NCBI GenBank assembly: GCA_029259725.1
Contig: JAJDER010000178.1
Coordinates: 1 to 64,000, forward strand
From: Planctomycetota bacterium
GTDB taxonomy: Bacteria > Planctomycetota > B15-G4
Length of the DNA stretch: 64,000 nt
Direction of reading: 5' to 3'
The position numbers and the translations under genes are program-made. This document shows, in pieces, positions 8,173-15,697 of this stretch (the first letter of the stretch is position 1; each line of letters opens with the position of its first letter). The notes beneath the pieces are model-generated. The model was not told the DNA's origin. It saw only the letters and a list, made by a program, of their open reading frames with translations, and did no database searches.

Positions 8173-8279
8173 CGCTTCGCGCAACGCATAGATTCCACGC
8201 GCTGCGCGTGATCGATATGCGAGTTCACGCGGACCGCAGGCCGACGCGATCTCGACGGTGATTACCGCGGCTCGACGCG

Positions 8280-8308
8280 TCGACAGATCGACGAAACCGG
8301 TTTAGATT
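8280..8308 (+). promoter_or_regulatory. Possible sigma-70-type promoter
   Basis: TCGACA at 8280-8285 (5 of 6 to TTGACA), a 17-bp spacer and TAGATT at 8303-8308 (4 of 6 to TATAAT) lie 58 bp before the di-haem gene. A GAGGAAG ribosome site follows at 8355-8361. The 193-bp gap in which it lies suggests the gene is transcribed separately from the operon before it. Confidence 0.4.
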
Positions 8309-8365
8309 TCGAGTCGGGCACGGGCAACGAGGCCCAGCATCACGTCTCCAATTCGAGGAAGCACC

Positions 8366-10348
8366 ATGTCACGACAAGAGCTGTTCTCCGTGCGCACCCG
8401 CCGACGTTCCTGGGGCGCGTTCTCAACGCTGGCGCTGCTGGCCTTCGCTCTCGGCGCGCCGGCACACGCCCAGTTCGCCGAGCGCGCGTCCCTCGTCGGT
8501 TCGGGCGCGCCGGACGTCGACGCGTCGGGTCGCTCGGTCAAGAACCCGCGCGTGCGCGCCGTGCACACCACCGACCCCACCCAACTCGGCGGCACGGCCT
8601 ACTTCATCTCGCAGGACCCGTTCCTGGCCTACCAGCTCGGGCGCAACCTGAACTTCCGTGAGTTCCGGACCCGCGACGGCATCTTCGCCGAGGGCTCGCC
8701 CACGGGCGTCGCCGGCCTGGCCGGCCCCATGGTCGACGGGACCACGACCAAGATCACCGCCAACAACCAGACCAGCTGCCTGGGCTGCCACAACCTCCCC
8801 AACGGCAACCCCGGCGGCGGCGCGAACTTCGCCAAGGACAGCGGCTTCGGGCGCAACTCCCCGCACTACTACGGTGCCGGCATCATGGAGATGCTCGCGA
8901 TCCAGGTACGCACCGAACTCATGTTGCAGGTCGACACCGATGCCGACGGCTGGATCAGCGCGGCCGAGGCCAACGCCGCTCCGGCGCCCCTCGCGGTGTT
9001 CCCGGGATCCGGGCAGCCGGCCATCGAGTACGGCAGCGCGGCCCTCGACGGCGGCGCGACGGGCAAGCCGCAGCTCAACCCGATCTTCCGCGTGTGGTAC
9101 GGCGGCGAGACGGCGGACGGCGGCATCGCCATCGTCCCCGGGGCAACCAGCGTCGACGGTGTCACCACGACGCACTACAACTTCGAGATGGTCGTCTGGG
9201 GCTGGGGGCAGCGGGCTCCGCCGTCGGCGCTCAACCCGACCAACCGCGCCTTCCTATGGGACCCCTACGTGACCCACGGAGGCCTGGGCGCCCATGACCC
9301 GTCCACGCTGGACGACCCGGACGGTGACGGCGTGTCGCTGCCCACCCTGTCGGGCGCGGTCCAGTTCCCGGCGACGCACCGCGCGCCGGACGCCGGCGTG
9401 ACCCTCGACCCGCTCGGCTTCAGCCGTGACGACCCCGACGGGGACGGCTACCTGACCGAGATCAGCGAGGGCGACCTCGACCTGGCCGAGTTCTTCATGC
9501 TCAACGCGCCGCGTCCCGCCTTCGCGGGCACCGACGTCCAGTTCGCGCGAGGCGTGCGGCAGCTGACGACCCTGGGCTGCACGGAGTGCCACGTGTCCGA
9601 GTGGTCGATCCGACCCGGGGACGGGACCTTCGCCGGGGATCGCCGCTACTTCGACCTCGACGTGACCTGGAACGCGGACGCCGGTCGGCTCGAGGGCGAA
9701 CTGCTGTCGCTGACCACGCCCGTCGGGCGCTTCTTCGACCCGCGTCGCGCGTCCTTCGACGTGTCCGGTCTCTTCACCGACCTGCGCCACCACGACGTGG
9801 GCGTCGAGTTCTACGAGACCGCCTACGACGGTCACGTCAACACCCGCTGGCGCACGCCTCCGCTGTGGGGTGTCGGCAGCGGTTTCCCCTGGGGGCACGA
9901 CGGCGCATCACTCACCCTGGACCACGTGATCCTGCGGCACGGCGACGAGGCCCAGGCCTCGCGCGACGCCTACGCCGCCCTGGCGCCCGCGGAGCAGGCC
10001 CAGCTGATCGACTTCCTCGGGCGCATGCAGCTCTACGACATCGAGAGCCTGCCCGCGGACATCGACGGCGACGGCGTCATCAGCGAGCACTTCATCGTGG
10101 CCGGCATGGACACGGGCCTCGAGCGCTTCAACGCGGAGTGGCTCTTCAAGGCGCCGGTGCAGATCCAGGGTCCGGTGGACACGACCACGGAAGAGGGGCC
10201 GATCCAGATCACCTCCTTCGCGGCCACCAATCTCACGGAAGCCTACGGTCTCGATCTGCCGCTTCGGATCGACAGCGATCTCGACGGTTGGCCGGACGTC
10301 TGGGACCACGCGCCGGCCATCCCGGGGTTCAAGGACGGCGAGGACTGA
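8366..10348 (+). CDS. Di-haem oxidoreductase / putative peroxidase (DUF1111)
   Basis: Exported 660-residue c-type cytochrome. After a signal peptide (LALLAFALGAPAHAQ) come two haem-attachment motifs, CLGCH at 138-142 and CTECH at 405-409, in the arrangement of the di-haem oxidoreductase family, distantly related to MauG and bacterial peroxidases. An EF-hand-like loop (DTDADGWISAAEA, about 191-203) and a second DIDGDGVIS loop point to calcium binding. Start chosen at the ATG 5 nt after GAGGAAG. Its 3' end overlaps the convergent hydrolase gene by 106 bp. It may act as a periplasmic peroxidase or electron-transfer partner of the preceding redox module; this is inferred from position only. Confidence 0.88.
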   Translation: MSRQELFSVRTRRRSWGAFSTLALLAFALGAPAHAQFAERASLVGSGAPDVDASGRSVKNPRVRAVHTTDPTQLGGTAYFISQDPFLAYQLGRNLNFREFRTRDGIFAEGSPTGVAGLAGPMVDGTTTKITANNQTSCLGCHNLPNGNPGGGANFAKDSGFGRNSPHYYGAGIMEMLAIQVRTELMLQVDTDADGWISAAEANAAPAPLAVFPGSGQPAIEYGSAALDGGATGKPQLNPIFRVWYGGETADGGIAIVPGATSVDGVTTTHYNFEMVVWGWGQRAPPSALNPTNRAFLWDPYVTHGGLGAHDPSTLDDPDGDGVSLPTLSGAVQFPATHRAPDAGVTLDPLGFSRDDPDGDGYLTEISEGDLDLAEFFMLNAPRPAFAGTDVQFARGVRQLTTLGCTECHVSEWSIRPGDGTFAGDRRYFDLDVTWNADAGRLEGELLSLTTPVGRFFDPRRASFDVSGLFTDLRHHDVGVEFYETAYDGHVNTRWRTPPLWGVGSGFPWGHDGASLTLDHVILRHGDEAQASRDAYAALAPAEQAQLIDFLGRMQLYDIESLPADIDGDGVISEHFIVAGMDTGLERFNAEWLFKAPVQIQGPVDTTTEEGPIQITSFAATNLTEAYGLDLPLRIDSDLDGWPDVWDHAPAIPGFKDGED

Positions 10349-11982
10349 GCGCCGCCTGAAGGGGAAGAGGGCGTCGTGACCGGGCCGGGCGTCGTTCGGG
10401 CGCCCGGCCCGTCTTCCATCGGGCGGCGCGACACGGGCCCATCCAGCGCCACGCTGGTCCACTCGCCCTCGCCCGCGTAGACCTGCACCCGGATGGTCCC
10501 GTCGGCCGACGGCACGACCCGGTCCTCGTAGCCGGCCACCTTGAGCAACACGCGGGTGACGCGGCGCAGCACGTCGACCTCGTCCACGTGATCGGATGAC
10601 CGGACCGCCTGGAGCAGGAGCGCGTCCCGGTCCGACGGATCCGGGGTCGCCACGATCGCGCGCGCGAGGCCCGCCAGCTCGGCGGGCGTGGGCGGCGCGA
10701 CGTTGGACGACCACGGCTGGCGCGGGAGGTCGCGCTCGTCCGCGGCGCGCTGCAGGATCAGGTCCACGGGCAGGGCGCCGTCGGGATCGCCGGTGTCGAG
10801 CAGCCGGATGCGCCCGTCGAGGTCACGCTCACCGACCCAGGTGCGCAGCGAGCCGCGGGCCTGGTCGAGGACGCGCGCGGCGGCCTCCAGGTCGAGGTTG
10901 GTGCAGGCCAGGGCGGCGACCGTGACCGGATCGTCGTGGAGGCGGCCACGCGCCAGGGCCTCGAAGCGCAGGTGCTCGAGGCTTCCCTCGGGGATGAATC
11001 TCCGCTCGTGGTGCGAGAGCGCTCCCCAGGCCGCGGCGTGGCGATCGTCTCGAGCCACCGGGTCGCCGAAGACCGCGAGCAGCAGTTCGGCCTCGGCCGG
11101 CTGCAACGAGCGGGCGGTGCCCGTGGCCAGGAAGTGGTTCCGCAGCACCATGCCGAACAGCTGCCCGTCCGCTTCCGTCGCTCCGGGGAGCACGAACCAG
11201 GTGTGGCCGCCGGCCTCCACCAGCGCGCGCAGTGCCGCCTGCTCGTCGGGCGGCAGCAGCTCGTCGTCCTCGATCACGCCCACCACCACCGGCGCCTGGA
11301 CGCGCTGCAGCGCCGCGGCCAGGTCCGCCTCGCCGACCTCGTCGAACCACGGTGTCACCAGCGTGGAGAGCAACCCGCCGTAGGACTCGGTGGCGAAGTG
11401 CCCCACCACCGTGTCGTGCTGGACGGGCAGCAGCAGCGACACGGCGCCGGGCTCGGCCCCGTCCTCGATCAGCGCGGCGGCGGCCAGGGTGCCGATCGAC
11501 ACCCCGCGCACGATCACCCGCGACGGGTCCCCGCCCGCGCGCGCGACGGCGTCGGCCCACATGGCGCTCGCGTCCCGAGCCAGGTGCTCCGGGCTGCGCT
11601 CGCCGGTGCTCGCCCCCACCCCGCCGTAGTCCACGACCAGCGAGGCGTAGCCCCGGTCGGCCAGTGCGGCGATCACGGCGCGCGGCCCCGGGTGGAAGCC
11701 CAGCGTGAGCAGCCCGCTGGTGAGGACCGTGTGATCGCTGGTGATCGAGCCGGACGACTCGAGCAGATGCAGCACCACCGGCGCCCCGGGATCGGAGGGC
11801 ACGAACACGCCCCGCAGCACCTCGCCCGTCTCCAGCGACAGCTCCACCCCCTCGGCCGCGGCGGGGAAGCGTTCAGGGTCCAGCGTCAGCACGCGCTGGC
11901 CACCGGGCAGGATCGCCGGGGGCGTGATGCAGCCCGCGCAGACCAACACGGGAAGCAGCAGCCTCCACCGGCGCGTCCTCAC
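10243..11982 (-). CDS. Lipoprotein alpha/beta hydrolase with C-terminal extension
   Basis: A 579-residue lipoprotein: signal LLLPVLVCAGC with lipid-accepting Cys18. The hydrolase core spans roughly residues 55-290, with VVLHLLESSG, the Asp-rich turn LVVDYGGVGAS and the nucleophile elbow RGVSIG (Ser162), as in Bem46-like esterases. The remaining half has alpha-helical repeats and no motif I recognise. The GTG start overlaps the mogA stop (GTGA), making it the last gene of the ebo-moe operon. The final 40 or so codons are low-complexity (Ser/Pro/Gly), run through a strong hairpin and overlap the convergent di-haem gene by 106 bp, so the native C-terminus is doubtful. Confidence 0.72.
   Translation of the reverse strand: MRTRRWRLLLPVLVCAGCITPPAILPGGQRVLTLDPERFPAAAEGVELSLETGEVLRGVFVPSDPGAPVVLHLLESSGSITSDHTVLTSGLLTLGFHPGPRAVIAALADRGYASLVVDYGGVGASTGERSPEHLARDASAMWADAVARAGGDPSRVIVRGVSIGTLAAAALIEDGAEPGAVSLLLPVQHDTVVGHFATESYGGLLSTLVTPWFDEVGEADLAAALQRVQAPVVVGVIEDDELLPPDEQAALRALVEAGGHTWFVLPGATEADGQLFGMVLRNHFLATGTARSLQPAEAELLLAVFGDPVARDDRHAAAWGALSHHERRFIPEGSLEHLRFEALARGRLHDDPVTVAALACTNLDLEAAARVLDQARGSLRTWVGERDLDGRIRLLDTGDPDGALPVDLILQRAADERDLPRQPWSSNVAPPTPAELAGLARAIVATPDPSDRDALLLQAVRSSDHVDEVDVLRRVTRVLLKVAGYEDRVVPSADGTIRVQVYAGEGEWTSVALDGPVSRRPMEDGPGARTTPGPVTTPSSPSGGAQSSPSLNPGMAGAWSQTSGQPSRSLSIRSGRSRP
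10381..10411. terminator. Strong hairpin between convergent genes
   Basis: Perfect 11-bp stem CGGGCCGGGCG / CGCCCGGCCCG with a 9-nt loop, 33 bp after the di-haem stop and followed by TCTTCC on the plus strand. It should stop plus-strand transcription. On the minus strand it lies inside the last codons of the hydrolase reading frame, which is unusual. Confidence 0.6.
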
Positions 11983-12515
11983 TTCGGCTTCGGCCGGAAG
12001 ACGGCGATCACCTCGGGGTCGTGCTCGAGGAACGCCGCGCCGATCAGGTCGAGGCAGTAGGGGATGGCAGGGAACACGGCGTCGAGACACTCGCGGATGG
12101 CGCCGGGCTTGCCGGGCAGGTTGACGATCAGCGCGCTGCCGCGGATGCCGGCGGTCTGACGGCTCAGGATCGCGGTCGGCACCGAGTTCAGGGACACCGC
12201 GCGCATGAGTTCCCCGAACCCCGGCATCAGCTTCTCGCACACGGCCTCGGTGGCCTCGGGTGTCACGTCGCGCGCCGCCGGCCCGGTGCCGCCGGTGGTG
12301 ACGACGAGATCACAGTGCTGCTCGTCGATCATCGCCGCCAACGTCGCCTCGATCAGCGCCTGGCTGTCCTCGATGACGCGGTAGACCTCTTCCCAGGGCG
12401 AGACGAGGTACTCGTCCAGCGTGGCGCGGATGGCCGGGCCGCCGCGGTCCTCGTACTCGCCACGGCTGGCGCGGTCACTCACGGTCAGGATGCCGATGCG
12501 GGCGGTGTCGGGCAC
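11979..12515 (-). CDS. mogA: Molybdopterin adenylyltransferase (MogA)
   Basis: Adenylates molybdopterin before molybdenum insertion. The 178-residue protein begins RIGILTVSDRASRGEYEDRG and carries the substrate-binding motif TTGGTGPAARD (73-83), with VTPEAT following, exactly as in MogA/MoaB proteins. The later PGKPGAI stretch is also conserved. The GTG at 12515 has GGAG just upstream; longer in-frame alternatives would be out of line with the family. It lies 43 bp after moeA and is followed by a lipoprotein gene that overlaps its stop. The genes for making molybdopterin itself are not in the window. Confidence 0.92.
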   Translation of the reverse strand: MPDTARIGILTVSDRASRGEYEDRGGPAIRATLDEYLVSPWEEVYRVIEDSQALIEATLAAMIDEQHCDLVVTTGGTGPAARDVTPEATEAVCEKLMPGFGELMRAVSLNSVPTAILSRQTAGIRGSALIVNLPGKPGAIRECLDAVFPAIPYCLDLIGAAFLEHDPEVIAVFRPKPK

Positions 12516-12558
12516 GGTCGCTCCGGAGTGCGGGGGGCGGATCAGGGCGGCAGGCGGT

Positions 12559-13776
12559 TCAGCAGGGCGCGCCGGCCACCCCGCGTGGGGGAAGCTGCGC
12601 GCGCTGGCCCGCGACGTGTCCCGCGAAGGGCAGGAAGCGCACGCGGTCGCCGGCCGAGAGGTCGCTCCCGACCGGCAGGTCGAGCAACCCATCGGCGGCG
12701 GCGGCGGCCAGCAGGTCACCGCTGCCGTTCCAGGCCACCGGGGTCACGCCGTCGTCGCCGAGCGCCGCGGGCAGGAAGAGGTGGCGCCGGCCGGTGTGCT
12801 TCCAGTCGGTGGCAAGGCGCTGCGTGGACCAGGGCGGTGTCGTGTCGCCCCAGAAGCGCGCCAGCGCCGGGAGCAGGAACAGGTGCGCGGTCACGAGCAC
12901 GCTCACGGGGTTGCCGGGCAGCCCGATGAAGAGCTTCCCGTCCTCGTTGCGCGCGATGAAGATCGGCTTGCCGGGCTGGACGGCGACCTTGTGCAGCACC
13001 GTCTCGAAGCCCAGCGCCGCGGCGGTCTCGGGCACCAGGTCGCGCGTGCCCATGCTCACGCCGCCGACGGTGACGACCACGTCGGCGCGGTCGCGCCCCT
13101 CGGCCAGCAGTTGTTCGAGACGACCCTCGTCGTCCGGCGCGTGACGGCGCGTGTGCGCCAGGCCGAGCCCGGACAGGAACGCGGTGAGCATCGGACCGTT
13201 GCTGTCACGGATGCCGGCCGGGCCGTCCTTGCCGACCTCGTCCCCGGTGGTGATCACGGCCACGCGCGGGAGCGTGTAGACGTCGAGGCTCTCGGCGCCC
13301 GCCATGGCCGCCGCCGCGAGGGCCGCCGGCCCCAGGCGCGTGCCCGGCTCCAGGATCACGTCACCCGCGTGGCCGTCCTCGCCGCGCCAGGCGATGTTGC
13401 GTCCCGGCTGCAGTGCCGCGGGCTCGGTCACGGTCACCGTCGCCTCGCCACCGTCGGTGAGTTCGATGGGCACGACGGTCACGCCCCGGGGGCAGGGCGC
13501 GCCGGTCATGATGCGCACGGCCTGCCCGGGCGAGAGGCTCCCCTCGAAGAGCGAACCGGCGACGACCGTGGCCACGACCTCGAAGGAACCGGCGTCCCCG
13601 TCGAGGCAGACCGCGTAGCCGTCCATGGTGCTGCGGTCGAAGCCCGGCTGGTCGCGATCGAGAGCCACCGCCTGCGCCAGCACGCGCCCCCCGGCGGACG
13701 AGAGCCCGACGCGCTCGGTCGACACCCCCACCTCCAGGGCGGCGATCCGTAGCAGGGCCTCCTCGACGCTCAGCAT
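12559..13776 (-). CDS. moeA: Molybdopterin molybdenumtransferase (MoeA)
   Basis: Inserts molybdate into adenylated molybdopterin. The 405-residue length is typical. Visible are the N-terminal FDRSTMDGYA (47-55), TGAPCPRG (91-98), the catalytic-core TTGDEV (176-181) with DSNGPML, GGVSMGTRD (where most MoeA proteins have GGVSVGDYD) and GKPIFIARNEDGKLFIGLPGNPVSV. The ATG directly abuts the TAG stop of the TatD-like gene, with no spacer, so the two are surely cotranscribed. The R-D in place of D-Y-D near the active site is a modest deviation. Confidence 0.94.
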   Translation of the reverse strand: MLSVEEALLRIAALEVGVSTERVGLSSAGGRVLAQAVALDRDQPGFDRSTMDGYAVCLDGDAGSFEVVATVVAGSLFEGSLSPGQAVRIMTGAPCPRGVTVVPIELTDGGEATVTVTEPAALQPGRNIAWRGEDGHAGDVILEPGTRLGPAALAAAAMAGAESLDVYTLPRVAVITTGDEVGKDGPAGIRDSNGPMLTAFLSGLGLAHTRRHAPDDEGRLEQLLAEGRDRADVVVTVGGVSMGTRDLVPETAAALGFETVLHKVAVQPGKPIFIARNEDGKLFIGLPGNPVSVLVTAHLFLLPALARFWGDTTPPWSTQRLATDWKHTGRRHLFLPAALGDDGVTPVAWNGSGDLLAAAAADGLLDLPVGSDLSAGDRVRFLPFAGHVAGQRAQLPPRGVAGAPC

Positions 13777-14658
13777 CTAGTAGCTGCCCGGATCCTGGCC
13801 GCGCAGCACCGAGTTGCCCTCGTAGGTGCTGGCCAGGTCGCGCGCCGCGGGCCTGTCCATCGAGCCCACGTCGAGCCGCCCGCTCTGCGCGAAGAAGTTC
13901 ACCGGGTTGTCCCAGACGAGCTTGGACACGTCGCTCTCGGCGACGCCCGCCTGCAGCAGCTTGTCCACGGTCTTCGGCACGCTCAGCGGGTCGGACACGC
14001 CCCAGTCGCAGGCGCTGTTGATGATCATGCCGTCGACGCCGTACTCCTGCACGATCTTGACCATGCGCGTCGGCGACATCTTGGTGCCCGGGTAGATCGA
14101 GAAGCCCGAGACGCAGCCGATGTCCTTGGTGACGCGGATCGTCTCCTCGTTGCCGTGGTCGAGCAGGATGCGCTCCATCGGGAAGCCCATGTCGCGCAGG
14201 ATGTCGATGCAGCGGGCGAAGCCCTTGACCTTGTCGCGGTGCGGCGTGTGGATCAGCACCGGCAGGTCGTGCGTCACCGCCAGCTCGAGCTGCGCGATGA
14301 AGTACTTCTCCTCCTTGCTGGTCTGGTCGTCGAGCCCGATCTCGCCCACGCCCAGCACCGAGTCCTTCTCCAGGTAGCGCGGCAGGATCTCCATCACGGC
14401 GTCGTTGACGCGGTCGTCGTTGGCCTCGCGCGGGTTCAGCGCCATGGTGCAGAAGTGGTGGATGCCGAACTGCTGGCTGCGGAAGCGCTCCCAACCGATG
14501 ATCGTGTCGAAGTAGTCGATGAAGGTGCCGACGTGGGTGCGGTTCTGCCCCAGCCAGAAGGCCGGCTCCAGCACGGCGCGCACGCCGGACAGGGCCATGG
14601 CCTCGTAGTCGTCGGTGATCCGACTGAACATGTGGGCGTGCGGTTCGAAGATGCGCAT
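13777..14658 (-). CDS. TatD-like metal-dependent hydrolase (EboB-type)
   Basis: TIM-barrel hydrolase of 293 residues with the metal ligands in family order: HAH (7-9), GEIGLDD (Glu106), LIHTPH (His137), LLDHGN (His168) and a late Asp in SACDWGVSD. It lies 54 bp downstream of an EboA-domain gene, and in the ebo clusters of cyanobacteria, algae-associated bacteria and others a TatD-like hydrolase accompanies EboA. That context, rather than sequence alone, suggests EboB rather than a general DNase-like TatD. It directly abuts moeA. The remaining ebo genes (UbiA-type, sugar-phosphate cyclase, phosphodiesterase) are not adjacent. Confidence 0.82.
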   Translation of the reverse strand: MRIFEPHAHMFSRITDDYEAMALSGVRAVLEPAFWLGQNRTHVGTFIDYFDTIIGWERFRSQQFGIHHFCTMALNPREANDDRVNDAVMEILPRYLEKDSVLGVGEIGLDDQTSKEEKYFIAQLELAVTHDLPVLIHTPHRDKVKGFARCIDILRDMGFPMERILLDHGNEETIRVTKDIGCVSGFSIYPGTKMSPTRMVKIVQEYGVDGMIINSACDWGVSDPLSVPKTVDKLLQAGVAESDVSKLVWDNPVNFFAQSGRLDVGSMDRPAARDLASTYEGNSVLRGQDPGSY

Positions 14659-14712
14659 GGGCGGCTCGGGGTCAGGCGGCTCGAGAAGCGTCGCGGCAGC
14701 ATACGTGCCGGG

Positions 14713-15546
14713 TCAGGCTCGCGTCACCGCCGCGGCGAGGATGCTGCGGATCGACTCCGAGGACTCGTGGTCGATGCGTTCGGCGGCCAGCTTCAACAGT
14801 TCGGCGTCCCGCAGGTAGGCCACACCCTCGGCGGCGGCGAGGCGCTGCTCCTCGCGGGCATCGGCGAGTCCACGGCGCAGCCGCTCGAGGCTGCCGTCCA
14901 CCGGCGCCCGGGCCACGACGCGATTCGTGTCGACCCAGGGGTCACGGCCCGCGGCCTCGCGCTCCGTCGCCAGCCCCTGCACCATGCGGCTGGTCTCGGC
15001 ACCCACGTGGTCGAACACCTCGAACAGGCGTGGCAGGCGGACGTCCAGGAAAGCGGCCTTGAGCACCAGGCGGTCCAGGTCCTCCTGGTTCCAGCCGCCG
15101 TGCTCGAGCGCGCGCACGGCGAGGTTGCTCTCGCACACGGCGGCCTCGAAGTGCACGCCGATGTTGGTGCGCTGCACTTCGCCGAGCAGGCGGATGGTCC
15201 CGTCCGTGATCGGCAGCAGCCCGAGCGCGCGCAGCACGATGATGCGCTCCTCCATGTCCCCGTGCAGGAACAGGTCGACGAGCGAGGCGTCGTCGGGCGC
15301 ACAGTCCTCGGCGAGCGCCAGACCCGCCGCGTCGCAGCGTCGCCAGGCTCCGGTCTCGACCAGCATGGCGCCGTCGCGATGGAGGCCGGCGGGCAGCAGG
15401 TCGCGCCCGAGGCGTCGGGCCAGGGCCGGGAACAGCACCGGGAGCAGCCCGGGTCCCTCCCGGGCGAGCCTCGCGCGAGACGCGGCCAGCCAGCCGGCGG
15501 CGGGTTCGGCCAGCGAGGCGGTCAGGGCTTCGAGCGGGGAGGACAT
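14713..15546 (-). CDS. eboA: EboA-domain protein
   Basis: All-helical cytosolic protein of 277 residues with the EboA-type features DASLVDLFLHGDMEERIIVLRAL, VQRTNIGVHFEAAVCESNLA and AAFLDVRLPRL. EboA is a hallmark of a cluster thought to help move or process a precursor metabolite between membranes (established for scytonemin monomer export in Nostoc); its biochemical activity is unknown. First gene of a five-gene minus-strand run, divergent from the CHAD gene, with about 150 bp between them for promoters. Start at the ATG; no strong ribosome site is visible. Confidence 0.78.
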   Translation of the reverse strand: MSSPLEALTASLAEPAAGWLAASRARLAREGPGLLPVLFPALARRLGRDLLPAGLHRDGAMLVETGAWRRCDAAGLALAEDCAPDDASLVDLFLHGDMEERIIVLRALGLLPITDGTIRLLGEVQRTNIGVHFEAAVCESNLAVRALEHGGWNQEDLDRLVLKAAFLDVRLPRLFEVFDHVGAETSRMVQGLATEREAAGRDPWVDTNRVVARAPVDGSLERLRRGLADAREEQRLAAAEGVAYLRDAELLKLAAERIDHESSESIRSILAAAVTRA

Positions 15547-15697
15547 GCGGCCATTCTACGTGACTGGACGTCGCCTCTCCGAGCCGTCATCCTGGGGCTT
15601 CCGGCCCACCACGGAGTGTCCCCATGCCCAGCCGTTGGACCCCGCGCGGCCCGCGCCGGTACACGGTCCTCCTGGTCGCGGGGGCCTGACGCGCCCC

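Noticed and set aside
8326..8345. A second sigma-54-like promoter before the di-haem gene (GGGCACGGGC)
   Set aside because: There is no GC dinucleotide at the required distance from the GG.
13777..14658. TatD-like hydrolase as the general housekeeping TatD DNase
   Set aside because: It is encoded next to eboA and lacks a tat or DNA-repair context; EboB-type is the better reading, though not proven.
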